Source of the DNA: Aquilaria yunnanensis
Lineage: Eukaryota; Streptophyta; Magnoliopsida; Malvales; Thymelaeaceae
Assembly (NCBI GenBank): GCA_039654915.1
Contig: JBDJPA010000011.1
Location: 992,001-1,056,000, forward strand
Length of the DNA: 64,000 bases
Direction of reading: 5' to 3'
In this document: positions 21,610 through 31,437 of the stretch, piece by piece
Numbering within the stretch: position 1 is the first letter of the stretch
How the letters are laid out: every line of letters begins with the position of its first letter
Notes under the pieces: generated by a model
What the model saw: the letters and a program-made list of their open reading frames with translations, nothing else
Told to the model about the DNA's origin: nothing
Databases searched by the model: none
Made by a program: the position numbers and the translations under genes

Positions 21610-22560
21610 AATGACTTGAACAGTTAACTCCCTGAATTATGAACCATACTAATTTGAACCCTAAACTTTGAGAAAGCGGTCACTTTGTTCATTTGACCTA
21701 ATGACACACTAACGTTGTCCATTAAAAAAAAGGAAAGACTATGTAATAATCACTCAAATTTATATTTGTTCTCTTTTTCACCCTAATCTTTCATCTCCAA
21801 CACTTAAGTCACCATTTGCAACATGTTTCCTTTAACCCGCTGGAAATTTGGCATTTTTGCCATTGCATCTTGATCACCTAGGAGAAACATCATGTCAGCT
21901 CAAATTCCATGACCTTGTAACAGAAGCCATACTCACCATCCTCATCTGTTTCTCTCCTTCAGCTTTTGGACTTAACGGCCACAACCGCCACGAACACTTG
22001 TTAGCCGAATTTGGCAGTTGCTCCTCCAATAGCCGAAAGTCGTCATCGCAATGCATTTTTTAGAGGCAGCCAATTGTTTCTCCAAGGTGCCTGTTTCAAA
22101 TGTAGCACCCCTCTGCCATTTTTTAGAAAAGAACAACAGATCCTTACCATCGCATCTTACTCTAATTTGTGTCCCCGGGACATTACCACTAGAGGAAATC
22201 GCATCCAATCTCCTCGTCATGTTGCACCCAACTTAGCTTGCCTCATTCTATTGCCAATTGTCACCTAAAGAACAAAACCCAAAATAAGATCCGTGATCAC
22301 CTCCTGTTCGTGAAGCATCGCTGTTGCAATCTAGTTTGGCTTAATTACACTTAAAGTTCCTAAGGTCATGTCTTTCAGTAATTTTATCCCTGATGTTTTA
22401 TGTTTTGCGATTAGACTCTGTAACATTCTAAAATTGACGGAATACACATTGCATGATGACATGTGACTGAGTTAACGAGTCAAAGAACCAAAGTGACCAT
22501 TTTTTTAAATTTCAGGGTTTGAGTTGATGCGATTCATAGTTCAGAGGATTAACTTTACAA
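21610..22560. mobile_element. Inverted-repeat element with GC-richer interior
   Basis: About 100 bp at the left (GTTAACTCCCTGAATTATGAA..., GGTCACTTTG) reappear inverted at the right (AGTTAATCCTCTGAACTATGAA... in reverse complement). The interior, about 21,850-22,270, is less AT-rich and has overlapping short frames on both strands. None matches a domain I know, so it may be a captured gene piece or only TE sequence. Exact ends and target duplication were not resolved. Confidence 0.5.
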
Positions 22561-22922
22561 AAATACTTTTAAAATATTTTTTAACATTAAATATTTTTTT
22601 TTATTTTTTAGGTTGTATATGGAAAAATAATCCATAAAAAATTTATGACATTATAAAATGATATTATTCAAGTGATTATTAGGTAAATAGATACACTAAC
22701 CTTTAAATGAAATTGATTCTAAAACAAACTAAAAATAAATGACTTTTAGAAACTGCAAAATCAATATAGCCTTATTAAGACCTACTAAATTCTGTACATC
22801 ACACCGATCAAAAAGTTAACTTGCTTATTTTTTAGAAAGAGTGGCGTTTAATTTTTCTACTTCTAACCTTCCACTATTACAAGGGATTTAGTATAATACT
22901 TTTTACAGTCTTTCGTTTTTCA

Positions 22923-22956
<34 letters not shown>

Positions 22957-23360
22957 CCAAAATGTTTATTACTCCATTTTTTTTAATTTTACATATTCTT
23001 CCGAATATACTGTCCTAATTATGTAAAGCTTACAAAAATTTTTCCATTATAATAATACTTCATATTTGACAAATATGTCTTATATGTTTATATTGCATAA
23101 TATTAATGATACTTTAAAAAAGTTAAAAGTGAAAAACACTTACAATTTTTAGTACGTTGACCTGCTGGGTTCTTCTTTGCGATAAGGCCTTTAAGGCAGA
23201 CTAGGATTTTCTGCATTCGGTTGGCCACCGGTCCAAAATACATGGTGTACTTTGCCCTCACACCTTTAATTTGACACTAACGCTTCGAGGTGTGAGGGAT
23301 TTAAAAGAAAGAGAATAGTGGCAATAAAAGGGATGGGGTTAAGATTGGACTAGCCAGCAA
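22561..23360. other. AT-rich intergenic DNA with microsatellite
   Basis: Contains a (CT)n(AT)n microsatellite at about 22,924-22,957. No gene is supported. Confidence 0.5.
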
Positions 23361-23880
23361 CCTCGTAGTAGAGGTATTCAAAGAGGGGGGGTCGCGACCA
23401 GCCCGGGTCAAACCCGGCTCGACACGGGCCCGGACAAAGCACGGCTAAGGAGGAGTAGTTATGGGCTTGAGGAAAAAGGAGGCTTGAAGTGGGCTCAGCA
23501 CGCGTAAAGGCTTGGCAATGGGATAGGCCCGGCCAAGCTGGTCCGGTCCAGTCCCAATGGTCATAAAATCCTCCAATGAAAAAAGGGAAAATAACACATC
23601 AGGTCCTTGTAACAGCTAGCAGTCTATTTTGACCCCCAGAATTGCTTTTTTGGCCCCCCAACTACTATATTTTAAAGGTTTTTTAGTAAAAAAAAACATT
23701 CCCCTATAAATAGGGAGGTCATTTCCACTATTTCTTTGCACCAATCTTAGCAATCTCTCTCTCTCTTCTAATACATTATCTCATTTTCGCTAAGCTCTCA
23801 ACCTTATTTCCTTTATTTTTTCTTAATCATTCTACAATTACTTCTAAAGTTCTTCATCTTCTTAATTTATTCTCACACAA

Positions 23881-24065
23881 ATGACATCAAAGGGAAAGGG
23901 AAAGGCTTCAAGCTCTTCATCCCAGACCGGTTTGAGGTCTTTTTTTCTTGTTGTTTCCCGACTGGCGACCCGTAGGGCTCAAATCCAACAAATCGACGAT
24001 GACGAGCAATTCGATATGGCTCAATATGACTTAGGGCTCAAAGATTAACTTTCTAATAATGACGT
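23881..24065 (+). pseudogene. hAT copy 2 transposase, N-terminal piece
   Basis: Opens MTSKGKGKASSSSS and runs through YDLGLKD to a stop, parallel to MASRGKGKS...YNLGLDDQ of copy 1 (2,241-2,522). It is cut at 24,065 by the inserted LTR element. The text continues beyond the element at 31,438 (DKVEPTPAENVDGG). Confidence 0.7.
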
Positions 24066-24929
24066 TGATGGCTTTGGGTGGCCATCGTAGATGTTCCCGC
24101 CGTGGCTCCACGACGGGAGTAACAGGGACTTCCTGAGGAGTGTCACACGGGACGGCGCCAAATGATGGATAGCAGTGGCCGAGAAAGCTCTCCGGTGCTG
24201 GAAAGAGCCTGAAACGGGGATGTCCCCAGGTAGTCCGGCCTAAAACATGCAGAAAACAGGGGTTAGGAGGTCCCCGGAGTGGTTTTCCGGGGAGGAGCTT
24301 CCGACGCCCAAGTTAGTGCCTCTAAATGGTGACGAAGAGTAGGCGCAAAATAAACTTGCCGGGAGTGTTTCTCTGGTATGCACAGGAAAGCATCTCGCCG
24401 GAGGCATTTTTCCGGCATGTCTAGAGGAAAGGGGTGGAAACTAGCGCCCTGAAGCCCCAAAAAACTCCCCTACCGTAAATAGGAGAAAATAAGCCCCTTG
24501 GATTGTGACACGTGTATGGACGGATGCCGCCCGTACCTCTGACCAGAAGAGTGGCCAGCCGCCTGCAGGCTTTCTCGGGCAGTGGCTTATCGAGAAGTGT
24601 GTCGCAGCGTGTCAGAGTGCTTGAGGTCGACGTCTAGTGCGTACGGGCGAATATGTCAGAGACTCCTTCGTGGCACCCATCGCTCCTCCGGGGTCCATTC
24701 GGCCGACATTACCTTTTAGGGGGACGAACAAGGGCCTCTCCCCGGGGTGATACTGTTCCTTCGGGGTGTTCTTATTTTTCCAAAGTCGATTCATTCGTCC
24801 TCCGATGGAGAGGCGATATGGTAATTTCCCCAGGTTGGTACGATGGGGCTTCCGAGGTCGTATACCTCATGTGTTTGGCTCCCTCTTTCTCCGAAGTCAG
24901 TGGACAGGGTGATAGCACTTCGGTTATCA
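24066..24929 (-). repeat. LTR, left copy (3' LTR of the minus-strand element)
   Basis: Begins TGATGGCTTTGGGTGGCC and ends CGGTTATCA. It is nearly collinear with 30,566-31,432; by eye a few percent of positions differ and there are small indels. The internal GACGGCGCCAAATGATGG at 24,151-24,168 duplicates the LTR/PBS junction sequence. Confidence 0.88.
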
Positions 24930-25371
24930 CATGCCCTCCTTCGGAAAGCCGGAGTGTAACTTCGGCTTGTAGCCCTTTCAGGAGCACTTTCACAGGATCC
25001 GGCTTATATCGTTTGCAAGGAAGGTACTTCGCCGGCTTATACCGTTTGCAAGGAAGGTACTTCGCCATTTTAAGCGCGTAGTTTGTTCGGGCGAATGTCG
25101 CACTCCTGTTTTTCAGCGTCCTCGAGATTTCCAATCTTATTTTTTCTGTCTTAAATTAGTGGACTGTCATGCCTTGAAACTGGGCGTGTCAATCTGGGGA
25201 TGCACCCAAATCTTCAGGATGTTAGAGAACATGCCCTAGTTTCTCTCGATGGTCTACACATGGCAAGCGTCAATTGGGATGGCACGTCTTTTTGCGCGGG
25301 AAAGGTAATTACGGTGACGTTTCATTCCCACGCAGCAGTTATGACGCATTTTCAATTGCCCTTACCTGCTC

Positions 25372-25379
25372 TATATAAG
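25372..25379 (+). promoter_or_regulatory. TATA box of the antisense gene
   Basis: TATATAAG preceded by a C-rich CCTTACCTGCTC and followed by a pyrimidine-rich leader (CCTCCTCCTGCC...), the usual layout of a plant Pol II start. It lies about 360 bp before the first ATG of the spliced gene and points in the same direction, opposite to the retrotransposon. Confidence 0.6.
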
Positions 25380-25541
25380 CCTCCTCCTGCCATTCTTCTC
25401 TTTTTTTTTTCTTTGCTCTCGCCCTTGGTCTCGTTTTCTCTCGCCTTTTCCATCTCTTTCAGCGACGATCTGCACGGCGGAGCGATTTCTGGCCATTATT
25501 TACGACGGCATCCAGGAATCCTGACTTTGGCAAGGCTTTTC

Positions 25542-25737
25542 GTAAGTGCCTTTCTCGGGAATCGTTTGACTTTTGTTAACTTCTCAGCCTCCCGAAGTCG
25601 TATTTTTTTGGTTTTTGCTGACGTTTTCCTTTCTTCCCAAAGCTCCCTTTTTTTTTTTTTGGCTAACCGTTTTTGGACTCACATTTTCAGCTTCAGTGCC
25701 TTTTTGGACTCATACTGATGCTTTTCCCCCTTTTTAG
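25542..25737 (+). other. Possible 5'-UTR intron of the antisense gene
   Basis: A strong donor C|GTAAGT at 25,541/25,542 and a pyrimidine-tract acceptor CCCCCTTTTTAG ending at 25,737, only two bases before the ATG at 25,740. An overlapping open frame at 25,200-25,718 crosses TATA box and leader and is probably not translated. Confidence 0.4.
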
Positions 25738-25739
25738 AG

Positions 25740-27432
25740 ATGGCTGACGATTCTGCCGCTTACTACAAGAGTCTCTTCCTTGGTCAGGTAGAGAAGGGAG
25801 AACAAGAAAAGAAAAGTGGTTCCAAAAGACGTAAGTCTACTGGGAGTGGACCGTCTTCTGCCAAGAAGTCAAAGAAGAGGGCCCTTACTCAACCCTCGGA
25901 GGATGTGGTGGAGGTCGATGAAGTTATTGCTACCTCCACCAAGGTTGCTATCTCAACCGATGTGATAGCCACTTCCACTGATGCTACTGCGACCTTCGCC
26001 ATGGTTGATGTCACTCTGATATCCACCAGGGTTGCTGCCCCCTCCGAAGTAGCTGCGACATCTTCTCTGGCTGATACTGCTGCAGCCGAGGTGCCGGCTG
26101 CAGTAGTCACCATTTTCACTCCGTCGAGTCCTATCTCGTCAGTGGAGCTTTTAGGCTCTTTGCCTGAGAGTCCTACTGTTAAAAAGTTGGAGAGACGTCG
26201 TAAGGACAAAGGCAAGCATATTCCGGCCTTTGTGGAGGAGGGTACCGAGGTTGCGCCAGGTTTGCGTCGGATTCTTCTTTGACATCTCATCCCTCATAAC
26301 TTGTGTTTTCAGGGAGCCCTTCCTGACTTGCGCCCCTCCATTTTGCAGAGGACCGCGCGGCCATAGTATGGATGGTTGACCATGCCCAAAGATGGGCTCT
26401 CCGGGACTCCCTTCTCCCTAAAGACAAGGTTCCGAGGGAGCCATTTTGGTCTTTCACGGAGGACATGAACTTGTTCTCCAGGGATTGCCAAGAGATGGCT
26501 CCCCAGATGGTGAGGGGTGTTCTTACCGAGGCTTCATCTAAGGCGGTTGCTGAGGAGTGTGCTTCTGGGGATATCCTCGCCGCTAGAGTTTCTGAGTGCG
26601 CTTTTCAGGTGATCTTTTTGGCCTTCTCTTTTTTGCCCAAGTGTTTTGTCTTCCCTTATGCTACTTTCACTGAGGATTTTCTCCTTCTTCTTCGCAGCTT
26701 TTGGGGTACAGTGAGCACCTCCGAGTTTGGGCGGCAGAGCAGTCTTCTGCCCGAGCTCAGGCTAAAAGTGAATTGGAGAAGGCCAGGCTCTTCTGTATTA
26801 ACTCGAACATAGCTAATGTCGAGTTGAGGCACATAGCTAGGGAGAAGGTGGCTCAGCTCCGGGATGAGTTCCTGATAGGCCAATCAGACCTCTTGAAGGA
26901 CTTTTCCCGCAAAATGCGGGACCTTGGCGAGGAGGTTGTGTGCTTGACTTCGGCCAATAAGGTTATTCAGAAGGAGAAAGAAGAAGAAGCTGCCCTTCTG
27001 AAGAAAACTCTTGCTGAAAAAGCGGCTCTTCAAGCCAGGGTCTATTTTCTGAGGAGGAGTGCGATGAAGAGAATGAATGTAAAAGGACTGGTGAGGAGGA
27101 TTGCCGATCTTAAGGAGGAGGTCCTGGGTCTCAAGAAAAAGGTTACTGGTCTTGAGAATGAGGCGGACTTGCTCGACGTGGACAAGGACAAAGCCGTCCA
27201 AATGTTGAAGGTGTCCTTTCAGGACGGCTTCTGTCTAGCTCGTCATCAATTTCTGCAACGATACCCGGACCTCGAGACCTCATTTCTTGCGGCCCTGGAT
27301 ATTCCTGAGGGTCCTCAGTGGACTTGGTCGAAAGCTGATCACCTCAACCTGCCACCTGTTCCTCTACTTGCGCCGAAGGCGACGGCTAGAGACACGAGAG
27401 CCGGAACTTCTCGCGTCGCTGGGGATCCTTAG
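25740..27432 (+). CDS. Antisense three-exon gene of the retrotransposon, unknown function
   Basis: Exons 25,740-26,259, 26,349-26,608 and 26,698-27,432 join to 1,515 nt, a 504-residue protein. Both introns are 89 bp, with CAG|GT donors and TTTTGCAG / TTCGCAG acceptors after T-rich tracts. Phases (1 and 0) match exactly, joining ...EVAP-E-DRAAIVW and ...ECAFQ-LLGYSEH. Exon 1 starts MADDSAAYYKSLFLGQVEKG, then a Lys/Arg/Ser cluster that could be a nuclear signal (KSGSKRRKS, KKSKKRA) and an Ala/Thr/Ser/Val-rich low-complexity stretch. Exon 3 (about residues 260-430) is rich in Glu, Lys, Leu and Ala with heptad spacing, probably a coiled coil. No catalytic motif is recognised. Antisense ORFs of unknown function are known in Tat-clade elements such as Grande, and Pfam groups similar proteins as putative gypsy-type transposon proteins; I infer this is one. 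All frames are open, unlike most coding remnants in this window. Confidence 0.72.
26260..26348 (+). other. Intron 1 of the antisense gene
   Basis: 89 bp, donor CCAG|GTTTGC, acceptor CATTTTGCAG|AGGACC, phase 1. An alternative acceptor (GTGTTTTCAG, ending about 26,312) exists upstream but would not give the same clean junction. An in-frame stop inside (26,280-26,282) shows removal is needed. Confidence 0.65.
26609..26697 (+). other. Intron 2 of the antisense gene
   Basis: 89 bp, donor TTTTCAG|GTGATC, long pyrimidine tract (TTTTCTCCTTCTTCTTCGCAG), phase 0. Frames before and after differ and are reconciled exactly by its removal. Confidence 0.7.
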
Positions 27433-27929
27433 ACATCCTAGGCTTTTTCGTTTTCGTGCTTCTCTTGTACTCCTCTTGTACGAAAAGACCTTCTTTAATG
27501 GATTCTTGTTCATTTCTTCGCTCTGTCTTACTTGAACAATTTTTTGTTTTCTAGTTGCCCTGGCTACTTTCGGCTAGGGGATTTCGGAAAGCCCATCCTT
27601 GCCCTTTTTGCTGGCCGATCTCGCTTTCTCGGCCACCCTGATTTGACAAAGACTTTTCAAGCGAACACTAGTCTGTCCTCGTTGATTGCCTTTGATGGAC
27701 TTCGTGCTTCTTTTTTTTTTTTTTTAGAAGGAAAACATATCATATCCTTCGGGCACGTGTGCTTCAGCTTTGTTCAACGGGTAACCTGTACAAGAGAAAA
27801 GAGAAAATTTTCTAAGTATAGTTTGTTCATGTAAAAAATTCTAAGTATAGAATTCTTCTAGGATATTTCTCAATTTTCTCCCATTGATGCTGCCAAGCTG
27901 ATAATCCTCTCTTTCAGACCTCGCCCTGA
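27433..27929. other. Noncoding stretch of the Tat-like element
   Basis: Downstream of the antisense gene stop. T-rich, with short frames that have no recognisable content. Probably includes the 3' UTR of the antisense gene. Confidence 0.4.
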
Positions 27930-28750
27930 ATCAAGCGAGGTCCTTTTTTCATAGTGGCCGAAGTTCTCCCCCGAGGTAGTTCTCGGGGTTCTGTCTTGGC
28001 CTTTCGGAGAACGAGATCTCCTTTTGGCGTTCGGCCCAATTTTGCGCTCACGGCCACCTTTTACAGGGAAAACAATTCTCCTGAGCTCGTTCATGCTTTG
28101 GGGAGTGGCTCGAGTTTGGTTCCCCAATACGAGGCTATTTTTTCCTTTACCGAGCATCCCTCCCGAGCTTGTTCTTCCTTCGATGTTTGGCTAACCGGTC
28201 GATTTCAGTCGTCAAACCAAGAAGCGAGGTCCTGTTTCCTAGTGGCCAAAGTTCTCCCCTGAGGTAGTTCTCGTGGTTCTGTCTTGGCCTTTCGGAGAAC
28301 GAGATCTCCTTTTGGCGTTCGGCGCAATTTTGTGCTCACAGCCACCCTTTACGGAGAAAACACTTCTCCTGAGCTCGTTCATGTTTCGGGGAGTGGCTCG
28401 AGTTTGGTTCCCCAATACGAGGCTATTTTTTCTTTACCGAGCATCCCTCCCAAGCTTGTTCTTCCTTCGATGTTTGGCTAACCGGTCGATTTCAATCGTC
28501 AAACCGAGAAGCGAGGTCCTATTTCCTAGTGGCCAAAGTTCTCCCCTGAGGTAGTTCTCGGGGTTCTGTCTTGGCCTTTCGGAGAACGAGATCTCCTTTT
28601 GGCGTTCGGCGCAATTTTGCGCTCACAGCCACCTTTTACAGAGAAAACACTTCTCCTGAGCTCGTTCATGTTTCGGGGAGTGGCTCGAGTTTGGTTCCCC
28701 AATACGAGGCTATTTTTTCCTTTACCGAGCATCCCTCCAGAGCTCATTCT
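27930..28750. repeat. 288-bp tandem repeat, about three copies, inside the Tat-like element
   Basis: The landmark TAGTGGCC(G/A)AAGTTCTCCCC occurs at 27,952, 28,240 and 28,527, and CGAGATCTCCTTTTGGCGTTC recurs with each copy. Copies 1 and 2 are complete; the third diverges after about 28,745. Similar frames found three times on each strand are echoes of the repeat. Long tandem repeats between coding region and LTR are common in Tat/Ogre elements. Confidence 0.85.
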
Positions 28751-30565
28751 TCCTTCCACCGAATACTTGCGCTTCACTCGGTAGCTGTATTGCTCCAAGT
28801 GGGCACTGGTCTTTGCAGGTGAGTAAGGAAGGTTTTTTCTCCCTGTGGTTTTTCGGGAAGTTTGTCTAATTATTCCCACAAGGAATTTTCTAGGCCATTC
28901 TGGACCTTCTCCCCTTTGCTTCCCCCAATTTTTTCGTAGTCCCTCGTGTACAATTCTATTCGGGGGCTCCACTTGCTTGTTACTTCAGAACTAAGCTGGT
29001 GGACCGAAATGTCATTCCACTCCGGGGCTAATGGCGAACCTTTTGGCCTCCTTCGTCTAAGGACTGAAGCTATTATGCTACCAGCAATAATATGCCATCT
29101 TCGTGCGTCATGTTCCTTTAAGCAGGCTTTTGTATACCTTTTGCCTACTTAATCAGTAGGGGTTCTGTCTTATCTCGTGAAACGGAGTAGTTTACTGCTT
29201 TCTCCTAGCGTTATACTTCAGGCGTTGTTGGCAGTGGACCGTATTTGTCCTTTTTTGTAGAGGGCTGAGGGCAGTCTCTCGGGGTTACCTACTCCGACGG
29301 GAGTCTTTCGGGTATTTTATTCCGAGGGTAGTCTTTCGGGTGCTGGTGCATTTTTGGCCATTCTCGTCCTTTTTTGGACGCATTTTTGCTCGCACCTTTT
29401 TTTTGCGCACTATTCTGCACCTCTTTCTGCTGATGCCTTTCTATAGCGGGCCTGAGCTTCCCTATCGATATCCTTCCTCTTCAATCAAGGAAGAATGTCT
29501 GGAACATTTTCTGTACTTTCCGCCATTTCATGAAGATTTTTCAGGCTTCCTGGGAGATGCCACTTGCGGGGCATTTTTTGCATTCTTCGCCACTTTGCGA
29601 GGGTTTTTCGGGACTCTTGGGAGATGCCTTTTTGTGGGGTTCTTCCTTCTCTTGTCCTATGTTTTCATTCTTAGCAAATGCCGAGCTTGGGTGGTCCAAC
29701 ACTTCATTAACCGAATATGCTAACTCAGGTGACTTCCCTATCCTCGAGCCTCTGAGGTACCGTTCCCGCGCCGCATTGTTTTTGCGCCTGGGATTTCTTC
29801 GGCTGGGGGTTCCTTCTTTTGGATTTCATCTATATTCGGTCCTCGTTGGATTTCCCTTTTTCTGTTTCTGGAATTTTGGCAATAGTCTGCTAGCGCCTGG
29901 GATTATATTGCCCCTCTGGGCTCGTGCGCAATGTAATATCTTTGGAGTTTGGTGCACTTGCCCGATTACCCTATTCCCTCTGACGTCGCGCGGGGGCGGC
30001 TCATTTTTGGACGATGGTAATGTGTCCGTTGGAGTAGGATCATAGCCTTTTGCTTGTCTAATATCAAAGCGTAGGCGTCTTCTCAGGGTAGTGGATTCAG
30101 TGTTGCTGCCGAAGGAATAGCAACCTTTCTTTGGCCCGAACTCTTTTGACGGGGAGGTCTGGATAGTACCGACCCTGCTTTTTCCCGTCCATCATGTTCC
30201 GCAGTGAAGCACATCATTTGTGTACTCATCCCACTACTCTTTGTTTCTACCCCTGAACTCTTGGGTCACCACTACTTCTCTCCTCGAAAGGATTGAGAGA
30301 GGAGACTTCGGCTCGAATTTGCACACGACCATCTTCGGTCTACTTGCTGCACTACTTCGACCACGGCGATGCATGGGAAACTATGTAGGAAAACCACGGC
30401 GATATCCAGATGAGGAATCATCCTCAGAACGGGAAGTCCCTGCGCTTAATTGTTGGGCCGCCGGGCGAATCTCCGGCGTGGACGGGGGCCTCAGGGAGCC
30501 TTTGTCCTTAGAATGCCGAGTTTTCAACCACGGCTGCCTGGAAACTTCCCACAGACGGCGCCAAA
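28751..30565. other. Noncoding interior between tandem repeats and primer site
   Basis: On the minus strand this is where the 5' leader and gag of an autonomous element would lie. I see no gag major homology, zinc knuckle or other protein motif there. Plus-strand frames at 29,340-30,045 and 30,220-30,636 also lack recognisable content. Confidence 0.5.
30544..30565 (-). promoter_or_regulatory. Primer binding site (tRNA-Asp type) of the Tat-like element
   Basis: On the minus strand, directly after the LTR end CCATCA, reads TTTGGCGCCGTCTGTGGGAA. TGGCGCCGT complements the 3' end of plant tRNA-Asp and is characteristic of Tat/Athila Ty3-Gypsy elements. This site fixes the element's direction. Confidence 0.8.
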
Positions 30566-31432
30566 TGATGGCTTTGGGTGGCCATCGTAGATGTTCCCGC
30601 CGTGGCTCCACGACGGGAGTAACAGGGACTTCCTGAGGAGTGTCGCACGGGACGGCGCCAAATGATGGATAGCGGTGGCCGAGAAAGCTCTCCGGTGCTG
30701 GAAAGAGCCTGAAACGGGGATGTCCCCAGGTACTCCGGCCTGAAACATGCAGAAAACAGGGGTTAGGAGGTCCCCGGAGTGGTTTTCCGGGGAGGAGCCT
30801 CCGACACCCAAGTTAGTGCCTCTAAATGGTGACGAAGTGTAGGCACAAAATAGACTTGCCGGGAGTGTTTCTCTGGTATGCGCAGGAAAGCATCTCGCCG
30901 GAGGCGTTTTTCTAGCTTGTCTAGAGGAAAAAAGGGGTGGAAACTAGCGCCCTGGAGCCCCAAAAAACTCCCCTACCGTAAATAGGAGAAAATGAGCCCC
31001 TCGGATTGTGACACGTGTATGGATGGATGCCGCCCGTACCTCTGACCAGAAGAGTGGCCAGCCGCTTGCAGGCTTTCTCGGGCAGTGGCTTATCGAGAAG
31101 TGTGTCGCAGCGTGTCAGAGTGCTTGAGGTCGACGTCTAGTGCGTACGGGCGAATATGTCAGAGACTCCTTCGTGGCACCCATCACTCCTACGAGGTCCC
31201 TTCGGCCGACGTTACCTTTTAGGGGGACGAACAAGGGCCTCTCCCCGGGGTGATACTATTTCTTCGGGGTGTTCTTATTTTTCCGAAGTCGGTTCATTCA
31301 TCCTCCGATGGAGAGGCGATATGGTAATTTCCCGAGGTTGGTACGATGGGGCTTCCGAGGTCGTATACCTCATGTGTTTGGCTCCCTCTTTCTCCGAAGT
31401 CAGTGGATAGGGCGATAGCACTTCGGCTATCA
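30566..31432 (-). repeat. LTR, right copy (5' LTR of the minus-strand element)
   Basis: Starts TGATGGCTTTGGGTGGCC and ends CTTCGGCTATCA on the plus strand, so TG...CA in both directions. An internal GACGGCGCCAAATGATGG at 30,651-30,668 repeats the 18 bp at 30,554-30,571 spanning the LTR/PBS junction, offset 97 bp. Confidence 0.88.
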
Positions 31433-31437
31433 AACGT

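Larger units (their letters stand above)
24066..31432 (-). mobile_element. Tat/Ogre-like non-autonomous LTR retrotransposon with antisense gene
   Basis: Two LTRs of 864 and 867 bp (24,066-24,929 and 30,566-31,432) face each other across a 5.6-kb interior. Flanks are GACGT and AACGT, a 5-bp target duplication with one mismatch. Read on the minus strand, the right LTR ends CCATCA and is followed at once by TTTGGCGCCGTCTGTGGGAA, the primer site typical of Tat-clade Ty3-Gypsy elements. A purine-rich GAAGGAGGGCATG precedes the left LTR on that strand. So the element reads right to left. No gag, protease, reverse transcriptase or integrase motif is visible on the minus strand. The interior instead carries a plus-strand spliced gene (25,740-27,432) and a 288-bp tandem repeat. 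It needs another element's enzymes to move. Confidence 0.85.

Noticed and set aside
25200..25718. 172-residue plus-strand ORF before the antisense gene
   Set aside because: It crosses the TATA box and leader of the antisense gene and has a poly-Phe/Ser tract; better read as promoter and 5' UTR.
27870..28972. Repeated ORFs on both strands with similar sequence
   Set aside because: They are echoes of the 288-bp tandem repeat, not a gene family.
29340..30045. Two long overlapping plus-strand ORFs in the Tat-like element
   Set aside because: No recognisable motif, overlapping in different frames, no promoter or splice context; likely chance frames in GC-richer DNA.
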